A stretch of DNA of 64,000 nucleotides from Astropecten irregularis (lineage: Eukaryota; Echinodermata; Asteroidea; Paxillosida; Astropectinidae), in NCBI GenBank assembly GCA_963971285.1, contig OZ020255.1, positions 558,001-622,000 of the forward strand, read 5' to 3'. The first letter of the stretch is position 1. Each line of letters opens with the position of its first letter. The notes below the pieces were generated by a model, which was not told where the DNA came from, searched no databases, and worked only from the letters and a program-made list of their open reading frames with translations. The position numbers were made by a program, and so were the translations under genes. Positions 14,801-29,800 of the stretch are shown piece by piece.

Positions 14801-17800
14801 TGTAAAATCGAATGTGAGGGATTTTATTTTGAAAAAGGCTACTTACGTCCACCCCGTGGTTGCACTGTTGTTGTATGAACCTGGGATTCGCCTGGAGCAG
14901 CTAGATTGAAAAGCAAACAATGAGACATGCTTGACTTTCCAAGTGAACTTTTCAAATACCTTCATTTTTGAAATTTAATGCTTACTTGAAAAAGGATTTT
15001 CACAAATATTATTTTTTTCTAAAAAAAGGTAACTAGATGGAAGTATATTTGAGGTACATACCCGATCCTGTTGTTGCATGGAGAAGGCTTGTAGTTGGGA
15101 ATAGAGTACTCAATCTCATTGTAGTGCTTAATGGTGTCGATGCTGCAGAAATTAAAACAATATCTTGAGTATTATTAATACAAACAAGTGAATTTGTAAA
15201 TGAATTTTGTAAATATTATTCTTTTCAAAAAAGCAATGTTTAAGGCACTTCTGGGTGAAGTGTAGTTGAGGTACATACCCATTCCAGTTGTTGTGTGCAG
15301 AAGACTTGTGGTCGGTAAGAGTGTACTCAATCCCATTGTAGTGCTTGCTGGTGTAGGTCCTGCAGAAATGAAAGCAATATCTTGAATATTAATAACATTA
15401 AGAAAGAGAATGAGTAAATTTGGAAAATGTTCGAATCCTGACTGGTTTTTAGACCATTTCTCATTGTATAATGTAATATGAGGGATTTTATTTTGAAAAA
15501 GGCTACTTACGTCCACCCCGTGGTTGCACTGTTGTTGTATGAACCTGGGATTCGCCTGGAGCAGCTAGATTGAAAAGCAAACAATGAGACATGCTTGACT
15601 TTCCAAGTGGACTTTTCCAATACCTTCATTTTTTAAATTTAAAGCTTACTTGAAAAATGATTTTCACAAATATTATTTTTTCCAAAAAAGTAACTAGATG
15701 GAAGTGTAGTTGAGGTACATACCCGATCCTGTTGTTGCATGGAGAAGGCTTGTAGTTGGGAATAGAGTACTCAATCTCATTGTAGTGCTTAATGGTGTCG
15801 ATGCTGCAGAAATTGAAACAATATCTTGAGTATTATTAATACAAAAAGAGAATTTGTTAATGAATTTTCTAAATATTATTCTTAAAAAAAACCCAAATGT
15901 TTAAGGCACTTCTGGGTGAAGTGTAGTTGAGGTACATACCCATTCCAGTTGTTGTGTGCAGAAGACTTGTGGTCGGTAAGAGTGTACTCAATCCCATTGT
16001 AGTGCTTGCTGGTGTAGGTCCTGCAGAAATGAAAGCAATATCTTGAATATTAATAAAATTTAGAAAGAGAATGAGTAAATTTTGAATATTTTCGAATCCT
16101 TATTGATTTTTAGACCAATGCTCATTGTAAAATCGAATGTGAGGGATTTTATTTTGAAAAAGGCTACTTACGTCCACCCCGTGGTTGCACTGTTGTTGTA
16201 TGAACCTGGGATTCGCCTGGAGCAGCTAGATTGAAAAGCAAACAATGAGACATGCTTGACTTTCCAAGTGAACTTTTCAAATACCTTCATTTTTGAAATT
16301 TAATGCTTACTTGAAAAAGGATTTTCACAAATATTATTATTTTCTAAAAAAAGGTAACTAGATGGAAGTATATTTGAGGTACATACCCGATCCTGTTGTT
16401 GCATGGAGAAGGCTTGTAGTTGGGAATAGAGTACTCAATCTCATTGTAGTGCTTAATGGTGTCGATGCTGCAGAAATTAAAACAATATCTTGAGTATTAT
16501 TAATACAAACAAGAGAATTTGTAAATGAATTTTGTAAATATTATTCTTTTCAAAAAAGCAATGTTTAAGGCACTTCTGGGTGAAGTGTAGTTGAGGTACA
16601 TACCCATTCCAGTTGTTGTGTGCAGAAGACTTGTGGTCGGTAAGAGTGTACTCAATCCCATTGTAGTGCTTGCTGGTGTAGGTCCTGCAGAAATGAAAGC
16701 AATATCTTGAATATTAATAAAATTTAGAAAGAGAATGAGTAAATTTTGAATATTTTCGAATCCTTATTGATTTTTAGACCAATGCTCATTGTAAAATCGA
16801 ATGTGAGGGATTTTATTTTGAAAAAGGCTACTTACGTCCACCCCGTGGTTGCACTGTTGTTGTATGAACCAGGGATTCGCCTGGAGCAGCTAGATTGAAA
16901 AGCAAACAATGAGACATGCTTGACTTTCCAAGTGAACTTTTCAAATACCTTCATTTTTGAAATTTAATGCTTACTTGAAAAAGGATTTTCACAAATATTA
17001 TTATTTTCTAAAAAAAGGTAACTAGATGGAAGTATATTTGAGGTACATACCCGATCCTGTTGTTGCATGGAGAAGGCTTGTAGTTGGGAATAGAGTACTC
17101 AATCTCATTGTAGTGCTTAATGGTGTCGATGCTGCAGAAATTAAAACAATATCTTGAGTATTATTAATACAAACAAGAGAATTTGTAAATGAATTTTGTA
17201 AATATTATTCTTTTCAAAAAAGCAATGTTTAAGGCACTTCTGGGTGAAGTGTAGTTGAGGTACATACCCATTCCAGTTGTTGTGTGCAGAAGACTTGTGG
17301 TCGGTAAGAGTGTACTCAATCCCATTGTAGTGCTTGCTGGTGTAGGTCCTGCAGAAATGAAAGCAATATCTTGAATATTAATAACATTAAGAAAGAGAAT
17401 GAGTAAATTTGGAAAATGTTCGAATCCTGACTGGTTTTTAGACCATTTCTCATTGTATAATGTAATATGAGGGATTTTATTTTGAAAAAGGCTACTTACG
17501 TCCACCCCGTGGTTGCACTGTTGTTGTATGAACCTGGGATTCGCCTGGAGCAGCTAGATTGAAAAGCAAACAATGAGACATGCTTGACTTTCCAAGTGGA
17601 CTTTTCCAATACCTTCATTTTTTAAATTTAAAGCTTACTTGAAAAATGATTTTCACAAATATTATTTTTTCCAAAAAAGTAACTAGATGGAAGTGTAGTT
17701 GAGGTACATACCCGATCCTGTTGTTGCATGGAGAAGGCTTGTAGTTGGGAATAGAGTACTCAATCTCATTGTAGTGCTTAATGGTGTCGATGCTGCAGAA

Positions 17801-20800
17801 ATTGAAACAATATCTTGAGTATTATTAATACAAAAAGAAAATTTGTTAATGAATTTTCTAAATATTATTCTTAAAAAAACCCCAAATGTTTAAGGCACTT
17901 CTGGGTGAAGTGTAGTTGAGGTACATACCCATTCCAGTTGTTGTGTGCAGAAGACTTGTGGTCGGTAAGAGTGTACTCAATCCCATTGTAGTGCTTGCTG
18001 GTGTAGGTCCTGCAGAAATGAAAGCAATATCTTGAATATTAATAAAATTTAGAAAGAGAATGAGTAAATTTTGAATATTTTCGAATCCTTATTGATTTTT
18101 AGACCAATGCTCATTGTAAAATCGAATGTGAGGGATTTTATTTTGAAAAAGGCTACTTACGTCCACCCCGTGGTTGCACTGTTGTTGTATGAACCTGGGA
18201 TTCGCCTGGAGCAGCTAGATTGAAAAGCAAACAATGAGACATGCTTGACTTTCCAAGTGAACTTTTCAAATACCTTCATTTTTGAAATTTAATGCTTACT
18301 TGAAAAAGGATTTTCACAAATATTATTTTTTTCTAAAAAAAGGTAACTAGATGGAAGTATATTTGAGGTACATACCCGATCCTGTTGTTGCATGGAGAAG
18401 GCTTGTAGTTGGGAATAGAGTACTCAATCTCATTGTAGTGCTTAATGGTGTCGATGCTGCAGAAATTAAAACAATATCTTGAGTATTATTAATACAAACA
18501 AGAGAATTTGTAAATGAATTTTGTAAATATTATTCTTTTCAAAAAAGCAATGTTTAAGGCACTTCTGGGTGAAGTGTAGTTGAGGTACATACCCATTCCA
18601 GTTGTTGTGTGCAGAAGACTTGTGGTCGGTAAGAGTGTACTCAATCCCATTGTAGTGCTTGCTGGTGTAGGTCCTGCAGAAATGAAAGCAATATCTTGAA
18701 TATTAATAACATTAAGAAAGAGAATGAGTAAATTTGGAAAATGTTCGAATCCTGACTGGTTTTTAGACCATTTCTCATTGTATAATGTAATATGAGGGAT
18801 TTTATTTTGAAAAAGGCTACTTACGTCCACCCCGTGGTTGCACTGTTGTTGTATGAACCTGGGATTCGCCTGGAGCAGCTAGATTGAAAAGCAAACAATG
18901 AGACATGCTTGACTTTCCAAGTGGACTTTTCCAATACCTTCATTTTTTAAATTTAAAGCTTACTTGAAAAATGATTTTCACAAATATTATTTTTTCCAAA
19001 AAAGTAACTAGATGGAAGTGTAGTTGAGGTACATACCCGATCCTGTTGTTGCATGGAGAAGGCTTGTAGTTGGGAATAGAGTACTCAATCTCATTGTAGT
19101 GCTTAATGGTGTCGATGCTGCAGAAATTGAAACAATATCTTGAGTATTATTAATACAAAAAGAGAATTTGTTAATGAATTTTCTAAATATTATTCTTAAA
19201 AAAACCCCAAATGTTTAAGGCACTTCTGGGTGAAGTGTAGTTGAGGTACATACCCATTCCAGTTGTTGTGTGCAGAAGACTTGTGGTCGGTAAGAGTGTA
19301 CTCAATCCCATTGTAGTGCTTGCTGGTGTAGGTCCTGCAGAAATGAAAGCAATATCTTGAATATTAATAAAATTAAGAAAGAGAATGAGTAAATTTTGAT
19401 TATTTTCGAATCCTGATTGATTTTTAGACCAATGCTCATTGTAAAATGGAATGTGAGGGATTTTATTTTGAAAAAGGCTACTCACGTCCACCCCGTGGTT
19501 GCACTGTTGTTGTATGAACCTGGGATTCGCCTGGAGCAGCTAGATTAAAAAGCAAACAATGAGACATGCTTGACTTTCCAAGTGAACTTTTCAAATACCT
19601 TCTTTTTTGAAATTTAATGCTTACTTGAAAAAGGATTTTCACAAATATTATTTTTTTTCTAAAAAAAGGTAACTAGATGGAAGTATAGTTGAGGTACATA
19701 CCCGATCCTGTTGTTGCATGGAGAAGGCTTGTAGTTGGGAATAGAGTACTCAATCTCATTGTAGTGCTTAATGGTGTCGATGCTGCAGAAATTAAAACAA
19801 TATCTTGAGTATTATTAATACAAACAAGAGAATTTGTAAATGAATTTTGTAAATATTATTCTTAAAAAAAACCCCAATGTTTAAGGCACTTCTGGGTGAA
19901 GTGTAGTTGAGGTACATACCCATTCCAGTTGTTGTGTGCAGAAGACTTGTGGTCGGTAAGAGTGTACTCAATCCCATTGTAGTGCTTGCTGGTGTAGGTC
20001 CTGCAGAAATGAAAGCAATATCTTGAATATTAATAACATTAAGAAAGAGAATGAGTAAATTTGGAAAATGTTCGAATCCTGACTGGTTTTTAGACCATTT
20101 CTCATTGTATAATGTAATATGAGGGATTTTATTTTGAAAAAGGCTACTTACGTCCACCCCGTGGTTGCACTGTTGTTGTATGAACCTGGGATTCGCCTGG
20201 AGCAGCTAGATTGAAAAGCAAACAATGAGACATGCTTGACTTTCCAAGTGGACTTTTCCAATACCTTCATTTTTTAAATTTAAAGCTTACTTGAAAAATG
20301 ATTTTCACAAATATTATTTTTTCCAAAAAAGTAACTAGATGGAAGTGTAGTTGAGGTACATACCCGATCCTGTTGTTGCATGGAGAAGGCTTGTAGTTGG
20401 GAATAGAGTACTCAATCTCATTGTAGTGCTTAATGGTGTCGATGCTGCAGAAATTGAAACAATATCTTGAGTATTATTAATACAAAAAGAGAATTTGTTA
20501 ATGAATTTTCTAAATATTATTCTTAAAAAACCCCCAAATGTTTAAGGCACTTCTGGGTGAAGTGTAGTTGAGGTACATACCCATTCCAGTTGTTGTGTGC
20601 AGAAGACTTGTGGTCGGTAAGAGTGTACTCAATCCCATTGTAGTGCTTGCTGGTGTAGGTCCTGCAGAAATGAAAGCAATATCTTGAATATTAATAAAAT
20701 TAAGAAAGAGAATGAGTAAATTTTGATTATTTTCGAATCCTGATTGATTTTTAGACCAATGCTCGTTGTAAAATGGAATGTGAGGGATTTTATTTTGAAA

Positions 20801-23800
20801 AAGGCTACTCACGTCCACCCCGTGGTTGCACTGTTGTTGTATGAACCTGGGATTCGCCTGGAGCAGCTAGATTAAAAAGCAAACAATGAGACATGCTTGA
20901 CTTTCCAAGTGAACTTTTCAAATACCTTCTTTTTTGAAATTTAATGCTTACTTGAAAAAGGATTTTCACAAATATTATTTTTTTTCTAAAAAAAGGTAAC
21001 TAGATGGAAGTATAGTTGAGGTACATACCCGATCCTGTTGTTGCATGGAGAAGGCTTGTAGTTGGGAATAGAGTACTCAATCTCATTGTAGTGCTTAATG
21101 GTGTCGATGCTGCAGAAATTAAAACAATATCTTGAGTATTATTAATACAAAAAAGAGAATTTGTTAATGAATTTTGTAAATATTATTCTTAAAAAAAAAC
21201 CCAATGTTTAAGGCACTTCTGGGTGAAGTGTAGTTGAGGTACATACCCATTCCAGTTGTTGTGTGCAGAAGACTTGTGGTCGGTAAGAGTGTACTCAATC
21301 CCATTGTAGTGCTTGCTGGTGTAGGTCCTGCAGAAATGAAAGCAATATGTTGAATATTAATAACATTAAGAAAGAGAATGAGTAAATTTTGAATATTTCC
21401 GAATCCTGACTGGTTTTTAGAACATTGCTCATTGTATAATGTAATGTGAGGGATTTTATTTTGAAAAAGGCTACTTACGTCCACCCCGTGGTTGCACTGT
21501 TGTTGTATGAACCTGGGATTCGCCTGGAGCAGCTAGATTGAAAAGCAAACAATGAGACATGCTTGACTTTCCAAGTGAACCTTTCAAATACCTTCATTTT
21601 TGAAATTTAATGCTTACTTGAAAAAGGATTTTCACAAATATTATTATTTTCTAAAAAAAGGTAACTAGATGGAAGTATATTTGAGGTACATACCCGATCC
21701 TGTTGTTGCATGGAGAAGGCTTGTAGTTGGGAATAGAGTACTCAATCTCATTGTAGTGCTTAATGGTGTCGATGCTGCAGAAATTAAAACAATATCTTGA
21801 GTATTATTAATACAAACAAGAGAATTTGTAAATGAATTTTGTAAATATTATTCTTTTCAAAAAAGCAATGTTTAAGGCACTTCTGGGTGAAGTGTAGTTG
21901 AGGTACATACCCATTCCAGTTGTTGTGTGCAGAAGACTTGTGGTCGGTAAGAGTGTACTCAATCCCATTGTAGTGCTTGCTGGTGTAGGTCCTGCAGAAA
22001 TGAAAGCAATATCTTGAATATTAATAACATTAAGAAAGAGAATGAGTAAATTTGGAAAATGTTCGAATCCTGACTGGTTTTTAGACCATTTCTCATTGTA
22101 TATTGTAATATGAGGGATTTTATTTTGAAAAAGGCTACTTACGTCCACCCCGTGGTTGCACTGTTGTTGTATGAACCTGGGATTCGCCTGGAGCAGCTAG
22201 ATTGAAAAGCAAACAATGAGACATGCTTGACTTTCCAAGTGGACTTTTCCAATACCTTCATTTTTTAAATTTAAAGCTTACTTGAAAAATGATTTTCACA
22301 AATATTATTTTTTCCAAAAAAGTAACTAGATGGAAGTGTAGTTGAGGTACATACCCGATCCTGTTGTTGCATGGAGAAGGCTTGTAGTTGGGAATAGAGT
22401 ACTCAATCTCATTGTAGTGCTTAATGGTGTCGATGCTGCAGAAATTGAAACAATATCTTGAGTATTATTAATACAAAAAGAAAATTTGTTAATGAATTTT
22501 CTAAATATTATTCTTAAAAAACCCCCAAATGTTTAAGGCACTTCTGGGTGAAGTGTAGTTGAGGTACATACCCATTCCAGTTGTTGTGTGCAGAAGACTT
22601 GTGGTCGGTAAGAGTGTACTCAATCCCATTGTAGTGCTTGCTGGTGTAGGTCCTGCAGAAATGAAAGCAATATCTTGAATATTAATAAAATTTAGAAAGA
22701 GAATGAGTAAATTTTGAATATTTTCGAATCCTTATTGATTTTTAGACCAATGCTCATTGTAAAATCGAATGTGAGGGATTTTATTTTGAAAAAGGCTACT
22801 TACGTCCACCCCGTGGTTGCACTGTTGTTGTATGAACCTGGGATTCGCCTGGAGCAGCTAGATTGAAAAGCAAACAATGAGACATGCTTGACTTTCCAAG
22901 TGAACTTTTCAAATACCTTCATTTTTGAAATTTAATGCTTACTTGAAAAAGGATTTTCACAAATATTATTTTTTTCTAAAAAAAGGTAACTAGATGGAAG
23001 TATATTTGAGGTACATACCCGATCCTGTTGTTGCATGGAGAAGGCTTGTAGTTGGGAATAGAGTACTCAATCTCATTGTAGTGCTTAATGGTGTCGATGC
23101 TGCAGAAATTAAAACAATATCTTGAGTATTATTAATACAAACAAGAGAATTTGTAAATGAATTTTGTAAATATTATTCTTTTCAAAAAAGCAATGTTTAA
23201 GGCACTTCTGGGTGAAGTGTAGTTGAGGTACATACCCATTCCAGTTGTTGTGTGCAGAAGACTTGTGGTCGGTAAGAGTGTACTCAATCCCATTGTAGTG
23301 CTTGCTGGTGTAGGTCCTGCAGAAATGAAAGCAATATCTTGAATATTAATAACATTAAGAAAGAGAATGAGTAAATTTGGAAAATGTTCGAATCCTGTCT
23401 GGTTTTTAGACCATTTCTCATTGTATAATGTAATATGAGGGATTTTATTTTGAAAAAGGCTACTTACGTCCACCCCGTGGTTGCACTGTTGTTGTATGAA
23501 CCTGGGATTCGCCTGGAGCAGCTAGATTGAAAAGCAAACAATGAGACATGCTTGACTTTCCAAGTGGACTTTTCCAATACCTTCATTTTTTAAATTTAAA
23601 GCTTACTTGAAAAATGATTTTCACAAATATTATTTTTTCCAAAAAAGTAACTAGATGGAAGTGTAGTTGAGGTACATACCCGATCCTGTTGTTGCATGGA
23701 GAAGGCTTGTAGTTGGGAATAGAGTACTCAATCTCATTGTAGTGCTTAATGGTGTCGATGCTGCAGAAATTGAAACAATATCTTGAGTATTATTAATACA

Positions 23801-26800
23801 AAAAGAGAATTTGTTAATGAATTTTCTAAATATTATTCTTAAAAAAACCCCAAATGTTTAAGGCACTTCTGGGTGAAGTGTAGTTGAGGTACATACCCAT
23901 TCCAGTTGTTGTGTGCAGAAGACTTGTGGTCGGTAAGAGTGTACTCAATCCCATTGTAGTGCTTGCTGGTGTAGGTCCTGCAGAAATGAAAGCAATATCT
24001 TGAATATTAATAAAATTAAGAAAGAGAATGAGTAAATTTTGATTATTTTCGAATCCTGATTGATTTTTAGACTAATGCTCATTGTAAAATGGAATGTGAG
24101 GGATTTTATTTTGAAAAAGGCTACTCACGTCCACCCCGTGGTTGCACTGTTGTTGTATGAACCTGGGATTCGCCTGGAGCAGCTAGATTAAAAAGCAAAC
24201 AATGAGACATGCTTGACTTTCCAAGTGAACTTTTCAAATACCTTCTTTTTTGAAATTTAATGCTTACTTGAAAAAGGATTTTCACAAATATTATTTTTTT
24301 TCTAAAAAAAGGTAACTAGATGGAAGTATAGTTGAGGTACATACCCGATCCTGTTGTTGCATGGAGAAGGCTTGTAGTTGGGAATAGAGTACTCAATCTC
24401 ATTGTAGTGCTTAATGGTGTCGATGCTGCAGAAATTAAAACAATATCTTGAGTATTATTAATACAAAAAAGAGAATTTGTTAATGAATTTTGTAAATATT
24501 TTTCTTAAAAAAAACCCCAATGTTTAAGGCACTTCTGGGTGAAGTGTAGTTGAGGTACATACCCATTCCAGTTGTTGTGTGCAGAAGACTTGTGGTCGGT
24601 AAGAGTGTACTCAATCCCATTGTAGTGCTTGCTGGTGTAGGTCCTGCAGAAATGAAAGCAATATGTTGAATATTAATAACATTAAGAAAGAGAATGAGTA
24701 AATTTTGAATATTTCCGAATCCTGACTGGTTTTTAGAACATTGCTCATTGTATAATGTAATGTGAGGGATTTTATTTTGAAAAAGGCTACTTACGTCCAC
24801 CCCGTGGTTGCACTGTTGTTGTATGAACCTGGGATTCGCCTGGAGCAGCTAGATTGAAAAGCAAACAATGAGACATGCTTGACCTTCCAAGTGGACCTTT
24901 CAAATACCTTCATTTTTGAAATTTAATGCTTACTTGAAAAATGATTTTCACAAATATTATTCTTTTCTAAAAAAGGTAACTAGATGGAAGTGTAGTTGAG
25001 GTACATACCCGATCCTGTTGTTGCATGGAGAAGGCTTGTAGTTGGGAAAAGAGTACTCAATCTCATTGTAGTGCTTAATGGTGTCGATGCTGCAGAAATT
25101 GAAACAATATCTTGAGTATTATTAATACAAAAAAGAGAATTTTTAAATGAATTTTGTAAATATTATTCTTAAAAAAAACCCCAATGTTTAAGGCACTTCT
25201 GGGTGAAGTGTAGTTGAGGTACATACCCATTCCAGTTGTTGTGTGCAGAAGACTTGTGGTCGGTAAGAGTGTACTCAATCCCATTGTAGTGCTTGCTGGT
25301 GTAGGTCCTGCAGAAATGAAAGCAATATCTTGAATATTAATAAAATTTAGAAAGAGAATGAGTAAATTTTGAATATTTTCGAATCCTTATTGATTTTTAG
25401 ACCAATGCTCATTGTAAAATCGAATGTGAGGGATTTTATTTTGAAAAAGGCTACTTACGTCCACCCCGTGGTTGCACTGTTGTTGTATGAACCTGGGATT
25501 CGCCTGGAGCAGCTAGATTGAAAAGCAAACAATGAGACATGCTTGACTTTCCAAGTGAACTTTTCAAATACCTTCATTTTTGAAATTTAATGCTTACTTG
25601 AAAAAGGATTTTCACAAATATTATTTTTTTCTAAAAAAAGGTAACTAGATGGAAGTATATTTGAGGTACATACCCGATCCTGTTGTTGCATGGAGAAGGC
25701 TTGTAGTTGGGAATAGAGTACTCAATCTCATTGTAGTGCTTAATGGTGTCGATGCTGCAGAAATTAAAACAATATCTTGAGTATTATTAATACAAACAAG
25801 AGAATTTGTAAATGAATTTTGTAAATATTATTCTTTTCAAAAAAGCAATGTTTAAGGCACTTCTGGGTGAAGTGTAGTTGAGGTACATACCCATTCCAGT
25901 TGTTGTGTGCAGAAGACTTGTGGTCGGTAAGAGTGTACTCAATCCCATTGTAGTGCTTGCTGGTGTAGGTCCTGCAGAAATGAAAGCAATATCTTGAATA
26001 TTAATAACATTAAGAAAGAGAATGAGTAAATTTGGAAAATGTTCGAATCCTGACTGGTTTTTAGACCATTTCTCATTGTATAATGTAATATGAGGGATTT
26101 TATTTTGAAAAAGGCTACTTACGTCCACCCCGTGGTTGCACTGTTGTTGTATGAACCTGGGATTCGCCTGGAGCAGCTAGATTGAAAAGCAAACAATGAG
26201 ACATGCTTGACTTTCCAAGTGGACTTTTCCAATACCTTCATTTTTTAAATTTAAAGCTTACTTGAAAAATGATTTTCACAAATATTATTTTTTCCAAAAA
26301 AGTAACTAGATGGAAGTGTAGTTGAGGTACATACCCGATCCTGTTGTTGCATGGAGAAGGCTTGTAGTTGGGAATAGAGTACTCAATCTCATTGTAGTGC
26401 TTAATGGTGTCGATGCTGCAGAAATTGAAACAATATCTTGAGTATTATTAATACAAAAAGAGAATTTGTTAATGAATTTTCTAAATATTATTCTTAAAAA
26501 ACCCCCAAATGTTTAAGGCACTTCTGGGTGAAGTGTAGTTGAGGTACATACCCATTCCAGTTGTTGTGTGCAGAAGACTTGTGGTCGGTAAGAGTGTACT
26601 CAATCCCATTGTAGTGCTTGCTGGTGTAGGTCCTGCAGAAATGAAAGCAATATCTTGAATATTAATAAAATTAAGAAAGAGAATGAGTAAATTTTGATTA
26701 TTTTCGAATCCTGATTGATTTTTAGACTAATGCTCATTGTAAAATGGAATGTGAGGGATTTTATTTTGAAAAAGGCTACTCACGTCCACCCCGTGGTTGC

Positions 26801-29800
26801 ACTGTTGTTGTATGAACCTGGGATTCGCCTGGAGCAGCTAGATTGAAAAGCAAACAATGAGACATGCTTGACCTTCCAAGTGGACCTTTCAAATACCTTC
26901 ATTTTTGAAATTTAATGCTTACTTGAAAAATGATTTTCACAAATATTATTCTTTTCTAAAAAAGGTAACTAGATGGAAGTGTAGTTGAGGTACATACCCG
27001 ATCCTGTTGTTGCATGGAGAAGGCTTGTAGTTGGGAAAAGAGTACTCAATCTCATTGTAGTGCTTAATGGTGTCGATGCTGCAGAAATTGAAACAATATC
27101 TTGAGTATTATTAATACAACAAAGAGAATTTTTAAATGAATTTTGTAAATATTATTCTTAAAAAAAACCCCAATGTTTAAGGCACTTCTGGGTGAAGTGT
27201 AGTTGAGGTACATACCCATTCCAGTTGTTGTGTGCAGAAGACTTGTGGTCGGTAAGAGTGTACTCAATCCCATTGTAGTGCTTGCTGGTGTAGGTCCTGC
27301 AGAAATGAAAGCAATATCTTGAATATTAATAAAATTTAGAAAGAGAATGAGTAAATTTTGAATATTTTCGAATCCTTATTGATTTTTAGACCAATGCTCA
27401 TTGTAAAATCGAATGTGAGGGATTTTATTTTGAAAAAGGCTACTTACGTCCACCCCGTGGTTGCACTGTTGTTGTATGAACCTGGGATTCGCCTGGAGCA
27501 GCTAGATTGAAAAGCAAACAATGAGACATGCTTGACTTTCCAAGTGAACTTTTCAAATACCTTCATTTTTGAAATTTAATGCTTACTTGAAAAAGGATTT
27601 TCACAAATATTATTTTTTTTCAAAAAAAAGGTAACTAGATGGAAGTATATTTGAGGTACATACCCGATCCTGTTGTTGCATGGAGAAGGCTTGTAGTTGG
27701 GAATAGAGTACTCAATCTCATTGTAGTGCTTAATGGTGTCGATGCTGCAGAAATTAAAACAATATCTTGAGTATTATTAATACAAACAAGAAAATTTGTA
27801 AATGAATTTTGTAAATATTATTCTTTTCAAAAAAGCAATGTTTAAGGCACTTCTGGGTGAAGTGTAGTTGAGGTACATACCCATTCCAGTTGTTGTGTGC
27901 AGAAGACTTGTGGTCGGTAAGAGTGTACTCAATCCCATTGTAGTGCTTGCTGGTGTAGGTCCTGCAGAAATGAAAGCAATATCTTGAATATTAATAACAT
28001 TAAGAAAGAGAATGAGTAAATTTGGAAAATGTTCGAATCCTGACTGGTTTTTAGACCATTTCTCATTGTATAATGTAATATGAGGGATTTTATTTTGAAA
28101 AAGGCTACTTACGTCCACCCCGTGGTTGCACTGTTGTTGTATGAACCTGGGATTCGCCTGGAGCAGCTAGATTGAAAAGCAAACAATGAGACATGCTTGA
28201 CTTTCCAAGTGGACTTTTCCAATACCTTCATTTTTTAAATTTAAAGCTTACTTGAAAAATGATTTTCACAAATATTATTTTTTCCAAAAAAGTAACTAGA
28301 TGGAAGTGTAGTTGAGGTACATACCCGATCCTGTTGTTGCATGGAGAAGGCTTGTAGTTGGGAATAGAGTACTCAATCTCATTGTAGTGCTTAATGGTGT
28401 CGATGCTGCAGAAATTGAAACAATATCTTGAGTATTATTAATACAAAAAGAGAATTTGTTAATGGATTTTCTAAATATTATTCTTAAAAAACCCCCAAAT
28501 GTTTAAGGCACTTCTGGGTGAAGTGTAGTTGAGGTACATACCCATTCCAGTTGTTGTGTGCAGAAGACTTGTGGTCGGTAAGAGTGTACTCAATCCCATT
28601 GTAGTGCTTGCTGGTGTAGGTCCTGCAGAAATGAAAGCAATATCTTGAATATAAATAAAATTAAGAAAGAGAATGAGTAAATTTTGAATATTTTCGAATC
28701 CTGATTGATTTTTAGACCAATGCTCATTGTAAAATGGAATGTGAGGGATTTTATTTTGAAAAAGGCTACTCACGTCCACCCCGTGGTTGCACTGTTGTTG
28801 TATGAACCTGGGATTCGCCTGGAGCAGCTAGATTGAAAAGCAAACAATGAGACATGCTTGACTTTCCAAGTGAACTTTTCAAATACCTTCATTTTTGAAA
28901 TTTAATGCTTACTTGAAAAAGGATTTTCACAAATATTATTTTTTTCTAAAAAAAGGTAACTAGATGGAAGTATATTTGAGGTACATACCCGATCCTGTTG
29001 TTGCATGGAGAAGGCTTGTAGTTGGGAATAGAGTACTCAATCTCATTGTAGTGCTTAATGGTGTCGATGCTGCAGAAATTAAAACAATATCTTGAGTATT
29101 ATTAATACAAACAAGAGAATTTGTAAATGAATTTTGTAAATATTATTCTTTTCAAAAAAGCAATGTTTAAGGCACTTCTGGGTGAAGTGTAGTTGAGGTA
29201 CATACCCATTCCAGTTGTTGTGTGCAGAAGACTTGTGGTCGGTAAGAGTGTACTCAATCCCATTGTAGTGCTTGCTGGTGTAGGTCCTGCAGAAATGAAA
29301 GCAATATCTTAAATATTAATAACATTAAGAAAGAGAATGAGTAAATTTGGAAAATGTTCGAATCCTGACTGGTTTTTAGACCATTTCTCATTGTATAATG
29401 TAATATGAGGGATTTTATTTTGAAAAAGGCTACTTACGTCCACCCCGTGGTTGCACTGTTGTTGTATGAACCTGGGATTCGCCTGGAGCAGCTAGATTGA
29501 AAAGCAAACAATGAGACATGCTTGACTTTCCAAGTGGACTTTTCCAATACCTTCATTTTTTAAATTTAAAGCTTACTTGAAAAATGATTTTCACAAATAT
29601 TATTTTTTCCAAAAAAGTAACTAGATGGAAGTGTAGTTGAGGTACATACCCGATCCTGTTGTTGCATGGAGAAGGCTTGTAGTTGGGAATAGAGTACTCA
29701 ATCTCATTGTAGTGCTTAATGGTGTCGATGCTGCAGAAATTGAAACAATATCTTGAGTATTATTAATACAAAAAGAGAATTTGTTAATGAATTTTCTAAA

